Assembly (NCBI GenBank): GCA_963662175.1
Contig: OY759214.1
Span: 6,510,001 to 6,574,000 of the forward strand
DNA from: Aradus depressus
Taxonomy: Eukaryota > Arthropoda > Insecta > Hemiptera > Aradidae
Direction of reading: 5' to 3'
Length of the DNA stretch: 64,000 bases
Within the stretch, counting starts at the first letter, position 1. Every line of letters begins with the position of its first letter. The translations under genes were made by a program, and so were the position numbers. Shown in pieces: positions 11,446 to 21,336 of the stretch. The notes below the pieces were generated by a model. It was not told where the DNA came from, made no database searches, and worked only from the letters and a program-made list of their open reading frames with translations.

Positions 11446-11580
11446 TGAGGGCGCCGATAGCTCATGCTTATCTAGTCTACTGATGATCCCGGGTTCGAAA
11501 CCCGGCCGAGGGCTCTTAGGGGTTTCTATCTGGGAGGTGTGCTACATATGTACGATGTATATGCCTCTGAGAAGACAGAT
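11446..11580 (+). mobile_element. tRNA-derived SINE head, variant
   Basis: GGGCGCCGATAGCTCATGC is followed by a B-box GGGTTCGAAACCC and CGGCCGAGGGCTCTTAGG. The A-box is poor. The tail differs from the main SINE family after TCTATCTGGGAGG. Confidence 0.6.
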
Positions 11581-11959
11581 ATAGAGAGAGAGAGCGGAAA
11601 CTGTTATAAATAATTTAAGCTGGGGAAGTGTGTGGCACAGAGATGTAGATTCAGAGTAGGAGGACATGTAAGGTTGGTCAATATCGGTTAATGGGCAAAA
11701 CCCGTTCTGTTCTCTCTTAAATGAAATTCATACATTCCATGGAGATAGTTGGTAGCTCCAGTCTAGTCTAGCTGGGTCCTAGACGAGTTCTTGGAGGGAC
11801 TGTAGTCGTGGACCACATTCGATAGTTGAACCGCCCATACTATCGATAATATTGGTAGTTGGTCGATACAATATTCTTTGTAATCTAAATAATTAAATTC
11901 TAATATATGGTTTAAACTGAATTTGGTGTTTTTCAAACTCCTGAATTTATCAAAAAAGT

Positions 11960-12500
11960 TTTCACTCATCCTCAAAAACTAATCTATCGATTTCGTTGAA
12001 AATCTAAAGGTGCTGTAGTCAGAGACTTCTGAATCTTCATATTAAATTTTGTGTTTGTACCTTCATTAAATAGGCAGTTATTAGAGTTTTTGTGTACAAC
12101 TCCGCCCCGATCTGATATCCCTCGTCTCCCAGATCTCCTTAGCCAGTTCGGCTGAATGTTGGTGACTATGGTCCAAGGAGGTTTTGGATTTTATTATAAA
12201 ATTTCGTTCGAATCTCTTGCCTCCCCTCTTGCCCTCCCCCCTCTTGCCTCCCCTCTTGCCTCCCCTCTTGCCTCCCCTCTTGTCTCCCCTCTTGCCTCCC
12301 CTCTTGTCTCCCCTCTTGCCTCCCCTCTTGCCTCCCCTCTTGTCTCCCCTCTTGCCCCCCCTCTTGCCTCTCTCTTCCTTTAGCCGATTTGACTGAAAAT
12401 CAAGAGATGTATCCATATGACCTTCTGGATTCAGATATAAAATATGGTTTTAATATAATTATTTTATCAATAGTTATCGTGTTCTTACATACAGGATTTT
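11960..12500 (-). mobile_element. Element X (reversed) carrying a 12-bp array
   Basis: TCGATTTCGTTGAAAATC, TTAGAGTTTTTGTG, GGATTTTATTATAAAATTTCG and TAGCCGATTTGACTGAAAAT are reversed X landmarks on both sides of the CCCCTCTTGCCT array. Confidence 0.7.
12214..12372. repeat. 12-bp minisatellite, about 13 copies
   Basis: Repeats of CCCCTCTTGCCT (some TGTCT). It replaces the pyrimidine-rich CCCCTAATCCCCCC block normally found in reversed element X and runs straight back into X sequence, so it appears to have grown from that block. Confidence 0.95.
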
Positions 12501-12537
12501 TTTTCTTCTTCCCCCGTTTGGTATCAGTGGTCACAAC

Positions 12538-13116
12538 CAGGCCCCCCACATTATGCCCTGGGCCCCGTTGCTAAAAGTCATGATGGGCCCCCCTCTTACT
12601 ACCAAAAAAAGAAGTTTTGGCCTTTTTTTACAATATACATTTTTTAACCTTTATTACAATTATTTTTCATCAAACACACATTTAAGAGTTTAGACAGTGT
12701 TTAGATTGTCATCGTAAATTTATTTTAAATACTGGTAAATACATAATTTAACAAATTAATTCTCAAATATTTTTGTTTGCTTAATTTTAATATTCACACA
12801 GATAAAATAATAACTGTCGTAGGAAATTGGTGGTTACATTATAAACCATATCAATGAAAGCTACATTTTTCTGGCTTTGATCATTGAGAATTTTACAATT
12901 ACATCACTGAAGTCAAGGCTTGATGCAAGACGGTGTTCGATTGCTAACACTCCAAGTGAATTAAGACGTTCTTGAGTCATTGATGAACGTTGCCATGTTT
13001 TCAATATGTTGCCCAGCTGACTAAATGATCTTACTGTTCTACTTTTTATTTTTTTTTCCCGTCCTTGCGGGCCCCGTTGCCGTAGCAACGGTAGCACCGG
13101 GCATGTGAGGGCCCTG
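12538..13116 (-). mobile_element. Deleted hAT transposon, 579 bp
   Basis: Ends are CAGGCCCCCCACATTATGCC (left) and the complement of CAGGGCCCTCACATGCCCGG (right), typical hAT-type termini. The flanks are a perfect 8-bp target duplication GTCACAAC (12530-12537 and 13117-13124), the length expected for hAT. On the minus strand it retains part of a transposase gene, so it is an internally deleted autonomous element rather than a simple MITE. Confidence 0.93.
12861..13040 (-). pseudogene. hAT transposase C-terminal dimerisation domain remnant
   Basis: The last ~60 codons of a minus-strand frame ending at 12861 contain RSFSQLGNILKTWQRSSMTQ, then ERLNSLGVLAIEHRLASSLD and FSDVIVKF. This is the pattern of the hAT family C-terminal domain (ERSFSxL...TMxQERLNxLxxLxIExxxxxxLDFxxxIxxF). 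The RNase H-like catalytic core and DNA-binding part are missing, so it cannot be catalytic. It lies wholly inside the 12538-13116 element. Confidence 0.85.
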
Positions 13117-13199
13117 GTCACAACATCGAATTTCTGCTCGCTAAACCGATGTCCACCTTTGTAATTTCTGTCCGCTCAACCGATGTCCACCCCTCTAAC

Positions 13200-13480
13200 T
13201 CGTATAACCGGGGAAGTAAAAATTGAACGTCTGTCTGTCGATCTTTGAACACGATAACTTCCAATAAAATTAATATACCTATTGAAAGAAAATATTATAT
13301 GTGAATAAAGAAGTGGTAGAACAGCTATTGAATTCCAGCCAAATCGGTAATGCGGAAGGTTCTTTAGAGGGGGGCCTTAACTACAAAACTCTTATAACTC
13401 GCGATAAAATTAATATTTGAACACGAATATTTATTTGAATACCTAAAAGCCCATAAGTAACAAATGTGTTGAGGGAGGGG
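13200..13480 (+). mobile_element. Element X, 5' part
   Basis: CGTATAACCGGGGAAGT, GTCTGTCTGTCGATC, GAACACGATAACTTCC and CAGCCAAATCGGTAATGCGG. These are X landmarks in order. The 13490-13990 interval that follows is unassigned AT-rich DNA. Confidence 0.6.
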
Positions 13481-14085
13481 GGCGTCAAAACAACAACAAC
13501 TGCGTTTTGCGTTTCTTAAACTTTTCTGGGGCGCTTGTTGTTCAATTTTTCCAAAAAACCTTACACCTCTCTCTTTTTTTTTTTTGACGATATAGGAAGG
13601 AATGTATAATCGCGTCTAAATATCGTAGAGAGAAAATAAGTATTTTTTGAAACATTTCCTGAAATGATGAACACCCCCCAATAAATCTCAATGGAATATT
13701 TCGATTAGATTATAATAATTTGAGCAACGGTGCTATGTTTAAAAAATAAAACTAGGGATAGTTTATCAAAAACTATCGATAGTCGTGAAAACCATCGATC
13801 TTTATAACAATAGTTGTCTAATATCTAAGGTCCTGATGAGGTCTCACAAATTCTGCCCGTCTGCCCGCTATAGATAAGCTATACCATCTTCTCCTTGTCT
13901 ATAAACTCCACTGAAATATGTCCCATCAAACTACTGACTGGAATGGAACGGTCTGTCATGTCAGCTTAGCAACAAACCGAACCCCACCTCAAGAGAACAT
14001 GCACAATCTACTTCCCCACCTCGAATCATTTGTTGTTTTCACAACCATGTTTCCACTCTCCCTCTAAACAATGGTCCATAAATGG

Positions 14086-14195
14086 ATGGGGTGTTAAGCG
14101 ACAGTCCCGAGCCTGTGCAAAGACAGGTACTCGAGTAGAATCGGGCTCATGACCACCAGAGCGACAAAAGTAGTTAAAGCCCGGGCATGACTCAC
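14086..14195 (+). mobile_element. tRNA-SINE, 5'-truncated
   Basis: The 3' half of the main SINE: GGATGGGGTGTTAAGCGA, CCCGAGCCTGTGCAAAG, GGGCTCATGACCACCAGAG and TAAAGCCCGGGCATGACTCA. It follows directly on a reversed X fragment at 13995-14085. Confidence 0.8.
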
Positions 14196-14470
14196 AAAAC
14201 AACTTAAATAACAGTTTAGCCTTTGAATGCTCCTTTCCTGTTACTCACTGACCTGCTATCTACTGTATTATTACCGAGGCCAAACAAACAGTTATTCTGC
14301 TACTTGCTATATTTACTTTGTTATGCTTGGTGAATATTGTATGAACAAACTGTGATTGTTTTTAACCTATTATTTTTAATAGCGTGGTTAATAGCCATTT
14401 TACTTTTCATAGCATAATATTTTATATTATAAAATATTTAAAAAATATTGTAATTTAACTTTAATTGTTT

Positions 14471-14750
14471 AGGTTAGGTTTTATGACTCATGCCCGGGCT
14501 TTAACTACGAGGTCATATCGCCTACTACCAGAGCACTCTTTCGTCACTCTGATGGACATGAGCCCGACTCTACTGTGGGAGTCCTAAATTTTCCTTACCA
14601 AGGTTTGTTCTGATCGAGTTCCGGTTTATTCACACAGCTCAGGCTCGGGAGTATCGCTCAAAGTCTCATCAGAAGGACGGCATTCTCAAGATTTTTTCAC
14701 TTCCCAGAGAAAAATCCTAAGAGCCTCGACCGGGTCTCAAACCCGCAAAT
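14471..14750 (-). mobile_element. tRNA-SINE, reversed
   Basis: Starts GGTTAGGTTTTATGACTCA and runs to GACCGGGTCTCAAACCCG, which is the B-box. The tRNA 5' portion with the A-box is missing. Confidence 0.85.
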
Positions 14751-15570
14751 ATGTATAATATATTCTTAATTATAATTCGTTTTTGTTGCTTTGAATACCT
14801 CGATAATTTGTTTCTGTATTAGGATAGGATAGGATTTGGAGTTTAAGGACGCAAAACAGCAAAGGTCATCTGTCCAATATATTTGGCGTATCAAGCTTGA
14901 TGATTAGAAGAAAAAAAAAAAAAAAAAGTGGCAAATCTGTATCTGTACAATTTTAAGGTCATGGTCCAATTCGATATTTCTTTATTATTATTTTTTCACG
15001 TGGATGCATTCATACTAGTCAGTGGAAATAAATAAACTAATAGTGAGAAAAAATAAATAAATAAAATAAATAAAAATAAAACAAAGAGTAACAATAACAA
15101 TAAATATAAGAATAAACAAACAGCAGTAACAGTAAAGATATAGACACGGGAATACATAAGCATATTTACAGAAACATGCATTCAACAGAATATACATATA
15201 TACTCATACACACATACCTCATATAGATATGAATAATAAGCAAAAAATAAATAAATATAGATAATAAGTATACTTATAAGTAAACTATAGCCTTTTTTTT
15301 CTTTTTTTTTTACTTGTATTTTTTTATTATTATTATTTACCCTTCTTCCTATTTTCCCCTTCTTTTTTTTTCTCCTCTTTCTTCTGTATTATATCTTTTA
15401 TCCCTAATTTTTTTCTGTATTATATCTTTTATCCCCAACTTGTTTTGTTATTACTTATGGGATGACCTGATACATACTAGAAAATGTAATCATATATCTT
15501 CCATTATTTATTATTTATTTAAATTAAATATTATTATTTATTTTAATATTATTATTTATCTCATACATAT
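14751..15570. other. AT-rich, no gene seen
   Basis: Low-complexity A/T tracts (for example poly-A at 14910-14927) and TAGGATAGGATAGG at 14820. No coding or structural feature was recognised. Confidence 0.4.
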
Positions 15571-15910
15571 GGTTAGGTTAGGTTTTATGACTCATGCCCG
15601 GGCTTTAACTACGAGGTCATATCGCCTACTACCAGAGCGCTCTATCGTCACTCTGGTGGACATGAGACCGACTCTCCTGTGGGAGTTTTGCCTACCCTAA
15701 ATTTTTATTCACCTAGGGCAGGGGTCTTAAACAAGTACCTGACATCGTACAGGCTCGGGACCATCGCTTAACGTCCCATCCGAAGGACGGCGTGCTTAAG
15801 TTTATTTTACCTCCCAAATAAAATAAACTAAAAGGCCTCGGTCGGGTTTCGAACCCACGATCTTGAGCTCAGAAGGCAACCACGCATACCACTGAGCTAC
15901 CGGCGCCCTC
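15571..15910 (-). mobile_element. tRNA-SINE, full length (340 bp), reversed
   Basis: Reads on the minus strand from GAGGGCGCCGGTAGCTCAGT (A-box TAGCTCAGTGGTA) through the B-box GGGTTCGAAACCC variant to TAAAGCCCGGGCATGAGTCA and a terminal AAAACCTAACCTAACC. It has the order expected of a tRNA-derived, polymerase III transcribed SINE: tRNA head, unrelated body, short simple tail. Confidence 0.9.
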
Positions 15911-15934
15911 TTTTAATTGTTTATCAAAGAAATA

Positions 15935-16030
15935 AAAGACGTTGTTTTCCCAATGATTTATCTTCCATCAGAACCGACTTTCAGCGAAACTGCGTCATCA
16001 TCAGTGGCACATTCCCCATTCTTCAAAACG
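15935..16030 (-). mobile_element. Hairpin-bearing repeat C, second copy
   Basis: AATAAAAGACGTTGTTTTCC through GCGTCATCATCAGTGGCACA, a match to 11160-11245. On the minus strand CACTGATGATGACGCAG is followed by a degraded GAAA box. Confidence 0.4.
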
Positions 16031-16149
16031 ATTTACTATCAATTTAAATATATTTTATTTTCTTCATATCTTTTCCTTGTGGGTATGTTTCGTTCATTCT
16101 TATTTGTAGAGTGATTTTTTCTTCAGATGCCTTCAGATAAAAAAAAAAA

Positions 16150-16268
16150 CTTGAGCACGCCGTCCTTCGGATGGGTAAGCGATGGTCTCGAGACTGTACA
16201 ATGTAAGGTAATAGTTAAAGATCCCTACCCTAGGTGAATAAAAATTTAGGGTAGGCATGAGTCACTAC
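16150..16268 (+). mobile_element. tRNA-SINE internal fragment
   Basis: TTGAGCACGCCGTCCTTCGG to GGTGAATAAAAATTTAGG, then jumps to CATGAGTCAC, so an internal deletion has removed the CCAGAGTGACGAAAG segment. The 16270-16640 interval after it is unassigned. Confidence 0.75.
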
Positions 16269-16639
16269 TTCACTACTATCATCACTACTAACATAATATG
16301 AAATTACCAAAAAACTAAGAAAACTGTAGGTAGATAGCTATTCAGACTCTGTAGCATAAAATAACAGTTGTAACGTTGTATATGTTATTTATAACAGTTA
16401 TATAAAAGTCGCAGTAACAGGGGGTTGAAGAAATAACGCTTTGCACATCACTAATTGTCATGTCTGTCGTTAAGTGTTTCCAGCTGTCTACATATAGTGT
16501 GGCATCTTGCAGAACTATTTCAAGTATCTTGTCAAATTAACTTAATTTTTTTTTTTTTTTTTGCTGTTCTTGTTCCCACTATTTTTTAAAATAATTATTT
16601 CTGTTATTATACGTTTCCATTAGCTAATGTAATATTTAT

Positions 16640-16760
16640 TTATCTTAATAAAGGAAATTTAGTATGTATTAATTAATTTATATTAGTGAATGAAAACTCA
16701 ATATTTGGCCTACGTTTCGGAAACTATTTATTTCCTTCTTCAAGGCCTCCAGAATACAAC
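16640..16760 (-). mobile_element. Retroelement tail D (CGAAACGT hairpin), reversed
   Basis: On the minus strand GGCCTTGAAGAAGGAAATAA is followed by ATAGTTTCCGAAACGTAGGC and CAAATATTGAGTTTTCATTC. The same tail occurs at 27045-27190, 59861-59948 and 60103-60198. Confidence 0.6.
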
Positions 16761-16799
16761 AAACAAAGTAGTCATTAAGGGCACCTTCCCTCCCACCAA

Positions 16800-16965
16800 A
16801 AAGATCCTACGAATAACTTTCTGCCGATACATTACATAGGTAGTTATTGTAGTTTTTGATCTGATCACGCCTTCCCTTCGGCCGATTTCGCTGAAAATTA
16901 TTAACTGTCGTCCATACAGGTTTCTGGATATACACATAAAATTTTGTGTCAATACATTCAATTAT
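16800..16965 (-). mobile_element. Element X fragment (reversed)
   Basis: CGATACATTACATAGGTAG, CCTTCCCTTCGGCCG, TTTCGCTGAAAATTATTAAC and ATAAAATTTTGTGTCAATAC match one X monomer in reverse. Confidence 0.6.
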
Positions 16966-17224
16966 ACTTTTTTTTTTTTCTTCTTTTTTTCTAACGCTAT
17001 TCGGGTCGTTTTCTTGCCCCCAAAGAACGAAGAAGTTGAATTCATTGTAACCTAAAAAAAGGGTGAGATATCATCCCGAATATCGTTAGAAACATTTGGA
17101 ACATATGCCGAATATATATTGAAACAGCAGCCATCTCAGAGGAGCCTAAGAATTGAATGAAATCCAAACATTGAATCTAGAGACATAAATTAGATCCAAA
17201 AGCTTCTGAAGACACCTATGGAAC

Positions 17225-17310
17225 TTCAGCTAAATCGGACATAGGTAAAGAGGGAGAATGGAGAGATCAGCGAGAGCGGAAACTTATTTGATTATAAACA
17301 ATTTGAGCTG
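17225..17310 (+). mobile_element. Element X terminal fragment
   Basis: AGCTAAATCGGACATAGGTAAAG then GAGCTGCGGAAGTATATTG, resembling the X end (the motif is split here at the X terminus). Confidence 0.4.
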
Positions 17311-17509
17311 CGGAAGTATATTGTGTGTTGAAGCTCCGATCCGTGGTGTTGTGTTTGAGATGTCTTGCACCTTTCTTCCTCCCAGCTCTTCGTATGAGAG
17401 TCACGATTTTCGATACCCCACGACTCCTATTTATCATAGCTGCTGATGGCATGCCTTCAATTCTGCTTTTCCTCTATTTTTTTTTAGTATCTTTATTTAT
17501 TTATTTTTA

Positions 17510-18790
17510 CTCTACCAGCTACACGAAGTGTAGAGGAAGTGACGTAATAGATCAAAAATTCGATGCGGAGATTTCAACGGAATATCATATTTTCCGACCG
17601 ATACCAAATTTGAAAAAAAGAAAAATCTCTGTGCCTTCTGTGAACACGATAAGTCCCGATAGAATGAACGTATCATCACGAAATTTTATCTATGGATCCA
17701 AAACACCTGTTGTTTTCAGCCAAATCGAAATAGGAAAGGGTGAGATTAGGGGGGAGGCATAACAAAAAAAACTCTAATAATTGCCGATAGAATGAATATA
17801 CCCCATAAAACCCCATAACGACGACACTTAATAATTTTCAGAGAGAATCGGCTGAAGAGAAGGAGTGATCAATGATAGGTCAACTCGAAAAACTCCAGTA
17901 ACTGCCGATGTAATGAATATACAAACATTGCTCTTCTCTTTTTGAAAAAAGTATAACTCATAAAGGAATTAATTTATTTAATGCCCTCCCCCACTTCTTG
18001 AAGTCAATAGATACAATAAAAAAATTTAAATTTCAACTAAAAATGTTCATGTTAGAGGAAACCCTATACACGGAAACAAAACATTATTTGATACAAAGCT
18101 TTCATTTTTATATTTTGGGCAGAGTTCCTCCACACCTTAAAGGTCAGTCGAATGTACGTTATTGTTTTATTTATTCATTTATAATTTTCTATTTATTTAA
18201 TTTTTTATACTTTCATTGATAATTGATTAATATATATATATGTATATATTATTTTTCATATATTGTTATAGTTACATTGTTTTCTTTCTTCTTTATATCT
18301 CGCACATTGGAACCTGATGATGGGACCTAAGAACGTCCCGAAATATCATTGGGATAAAAACACTTCCAAAGATTTTTTTTGAAAAATAGTTATCTTAATT
18401 TTTATTGAATTGAAAAATGTGTCTACTTATTATAAACTTATCTTGTATTAATTTTGTTTATATACTCATATTTTTAAGTATTTATTTGTTCAGTTTTTAT
18501 TAATTTCATTTTACTTTTTTTAATAGTTTTGTTATTACTACTAATCATAGGTGTGTTAGACTCAAGTAGTTATAAATCTAATTTATAAGTTATCTTAATG
18601 TATAAATTATTTTAATATATCCTATTACCATGTATTTTTTTAACGGAAATAAATTTATTATTATTATTATCAACATGAAATTTCATATTTAAAGTCAAAA
18701 CCCAATCTGGACATAACCTGTCAAATTTCAGCGATGTCAGCCGAAGGGATGGGTGACAACCTGTTTGGGCTCATTATGTAATGTATACTC
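17510..18790 (+). mobile_element. Element X split by a LINE insertion
   Basis: The X 5' end is at 17512 (ACCAGCTACACGAAGTG). The copy runs to GATGTAATGAATATACAAAC (17925) and resumes after the LINE as CAACATGAAATTTCATATTT (18673). CAAACAT on the left and CAACAT on the right are consistent with an imperfect target duplication. Confidence 0.75.
17930..18672 (+). mobile_element. TTA-tailed LINE, 5'-truncated
   Basis: A short coding remnant (FKFQLKMFMLEETLYTE, about 18020-18075) resembles the last part of a LINE reverse transcriptase protein. It is followed by CTGATGATGGGACC...GTCCCGAAA (18313-18344), the long AT-rich tail and AACGGAAATAAATTTATT with (TTA)n at the end. Same family as 2001-2990. 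Confidence 0.7.
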
Positions 18791-18874
18791 CCTCAGATCT
18801 CAGAAATACTTACCTTACTTGACCCACCACTCTTTTAGAGGTACAACTTATACCAATATATCTGTTTACATCCT

Positions 18875-19792
18875 CAGCTATACGAAGTAGAGGGGAAGTT
18901 ATGTAATCGGTCAAATATTCAATTCAGAGTTTTCAACGGAATTTTATGTTTTCAGAACTTCAGATTCCAATTATGGAAAAATAAATTGTCTGTCTGTCTG
19001 CGTGTTTGTGAACACGATAACTGCCAATAGAATGAATGTATCGACATGGCATTATATATGTTAATCCAGAATCCTCTAGCGACGAAACATTGATTTTTGT
19101 GGGGCACCAGTAGCTCAGTGGTATGCGTGCTTGTCTTCTGAGCTCAAGGACGTGGGTTCGAAACCCGACCGAGGCCCTTAGTTTATTTTATCTGAGAGGT
19201 AAAATAAACGTAAGCACGCCGTCCTTCGGATGGGACGTTAAGCGATGGTCCCGAGCCTGTACGATGTCAGGTACTCGTTAAAGACCCCTCCCCTAGGTGA
19301 ATAAAAATTTAGGACTCCCATAGTACATCCACCATAGTGACGAAAGAGCGCTCTGGTAGTCGGCGATATGACCTCGTAGTTAAAGCCCGGTCATGTCATA
19401 AAACCTAACCTAACATTGATTTTCAGCCAAATCGGTCAAAGGGAAGGGGGGGATTAAGGGGAGGCTCAACTCAAAAACTCTAATAACTGCCGTTGTAATG
19501 AATAAATCGACACAACATTTCATATGTGAATTCAAAACCCCATAAGGACGACACTTATTAATTTTCAGCGATATCGGTCTAAGGGAAGGGGGGACTCAGG
19601 GGAGGTGGCTCAATTCAAAATTTTAGTAACTGCCGATGTAATGAATTTATCAACACAACATTTAGTATTAGGATTTAGGAGCCACTATATAAGTCTACTA
19701 TTCAGTAGCGCAAACGGACTGGTTTTGGGGGGAGCAAATAGTTAATTGATTAATTCGTTCTGGGGAAGGACATTGCCGGTGATTCAATGACG
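18875..19792 (+). mobile_element. Element X, best full-length copy
   Basis: Runs from CAGCTATACGAAGTAGAGG to GACATTGCCGGTGATTCAAT. Without the SINE insertion it is about 590 bp. Three diverged monomers each carry the order ATGAATxxATCGACA, CATATGTGAATTC, CATAAGGACGACACTTATT, CAGCxxxATCGG, AAGGGAAGGGGGG, CTCAAxTCAAAA. The terminus has a small palindrome (GGTG ATT CACC in other copies). No terminal inverted repeat and no reading frame, so it is non-autonomous and its class is unknown. Confidence 0.8.
19098..19412 (+). mobile_element. tRNA-SINE, full length with 12-bp target duplication
   Basis: TGGGGCACCAGTAGCTCAGT (A-box) and GGGTTCGAAACCC (B-box), the family body, and the tail CATAAAACCTAACCT. 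It is bounded by the exact direct repeat AACATTGATTTT (19086-19097 and 19413-19424), part of which is host element X sequence (TTGATTTTCAG). This proves retrotransposition into an existing X copy, so the SINE was active after X spread. Confidence 0.95.
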
Positions 19793-19924
19793 ACTCTTTT
19801 TTAATCTATTTTTTTTTACTATTTCTCTCCACACAAAATAGTAGGTCTCCAAAATTGTATGGGGTGCTTTTCGAAATTGAAATCCGTTTTCCTCAATTCC
19901 GTATGAATTTTGCAATTTATAAAA

Positions 19925-20300
19925 AGTAGTCGGTGAATCACCTGTATTTTTGCAGAGCGAATAAATCAGCTAAGTTTTCACTCTCCCTCTAAAACCAATA
20001 TATCGATCTGGCTGGAAATCGATAGAGGTCTTACTCAGTGACTTCTGAATTCTCACTTAATTTCATTCGTTACATCGACAGTTATTGAGTTGTGCCCCCT
20101 CCTCTGATCCCCTCTTTCCCTACAATCGATTTCGTTAAAAATCGATAGTTGTCTCTTAGTGTACGTTTAAAATTTCGTGTTGATACATCATTACATAGGC
20201 AGTTATTAAGATTTTTTAGTACACCCCCCCCCCCCCCCCCCCTACTCCGGTACCCTTGCGCCGATTCGGTTGAAAATTGATAGGTGTCGTCCAGTCCATA
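19925..20300 (-). mobile_element. Element X (reversed)
   Basis: GTCGGTGAATCACCTG (reversed terminus), GTTTTCACTCTCCCTC, two monomers and an interrupting poly-C tract at 20223-20242 where other copies carry CCCCCCTTCCC. Confidence 0.7.
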
Positions 20301-20329
20301 CATTGTCGGGAGTTAGCATGTTCATTTCA

Positions 20330-20690
20330 GTTATACGAAGTTAGTTATAAAATCTGTCAGAAATTCGAAGTCGGGTTTTAACCAGAATTATATATTTTCC
20401 GAACACCTAATTCACTTTCATTTCATTTGATCCCGATAAAATGAATATATCATCACAAAATTGTATATGTATACCAAGAACCCCATAAGGGCGAAACCTA
20501 TTGATTTTCAGTCAAATCGGCCAAAGAGAATGGTGAGATTGGGAGAGACAACCCATAAACTCTAACAACTGCCATTGTAATGAATGTATCGGCGCAAAAT
20601 CAATTTAATTTGATAATTCTGAATCCTTATGTAAATCAAGTGTTGATTCTAGCCCAAAGGGAGAGCGAAAACTTAATGGATTTTACTATT
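20330..20690 (+). mobile_element. Element X, 5' and middle part
   Basis: CAGTTATACGAAGTTAG, TTTTCCGAACACCTAATTC, AATGAATATATCATCAC, ATTTTCAGTCAAATCGGCC and GGGAGAGCGAAAACTTAATG. These are X landmarks in forward order. Confidence 0.65.
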
Positions 20691-20789
20691 ATGTTGTTAT
20701 TATTGAAAAAATAAATTGAAAATATAAGAAAAAAAAATAAAGGATAATTATAATAATGATAAATAAAACTAAAATAACTGGTTATTGGG

Positions 20790-20920
20790 CTAAAATATCC
20801 TGTGGGCTGTTCAATATTGAAGTGGACAGCTCCAGGGCTGAGGGGCAGGTTCTGGAGGAACGTGTCAGTCAGAGATCGCAGGACGGTGTTCATGGGAGCT
20901 ATGTCCAGTTCTTTATGAAT
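20790..20920 (-). pseudogene. Possible Jockey-type C-terminal remnant
   Basis: The minus-strand translation IHKELDIAPMNTVLRSLTDT + FLQNLPLSP resembles the VLHRDLNIPTVNELI...F region near the end of Jockey reverse transcriptases (compare the clear copy at 39778-40275). It is short, decayed and cut off by the Helitron boundary at 20923. Confidence 0.3.
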
Positions 20921-21336
20921 TACTAGCAGTAATACCCGGCGCTGCCCGGGGAACTTTGACTTTTCTCCCAATATCTCCTATAAGGCTATTCAGTTCCTCG
21001 ACAGTACATTCATGATGTTATAATTTTCAATTATTCATACGGAATAAGGCTTATAGTCCTTCAACTCTGCCGTCCTAAGCAAGAATGACTTAACTCCAAA
21101 AAATTCAATTTTTGTTTTTTTTCATAATCTTATAGTTCTTAACATTGCGCGTCTAATGGTGTAATTGAAAATGTTCGGAAAATTCGGGAAATATTATTAA
21201 TTTTCATTTGAAAAAAGGACTTATGTTCAAAAAGGGTTATTCACTTAAGCAAAAAGGACTCAACTCCACCTAATTTGAAGAGAGTCCTTTTTGCCTTGTA
21301 CTAGGTCAATTATTCTTTACAAAAAAGGACTCAACT

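Noticed and set aside
11446..11520. Possible tRNA gene
   Set aside because: Has a perfect B-box, but the A-box is poor, the acceptor arms do not pair and a SINE body follows. It is a SINE.
12156..12416. Frames of RGGKRGDK / PLASPLLP type
   Set aside because: They are translations of the 12-bp minisatellite inside element X.
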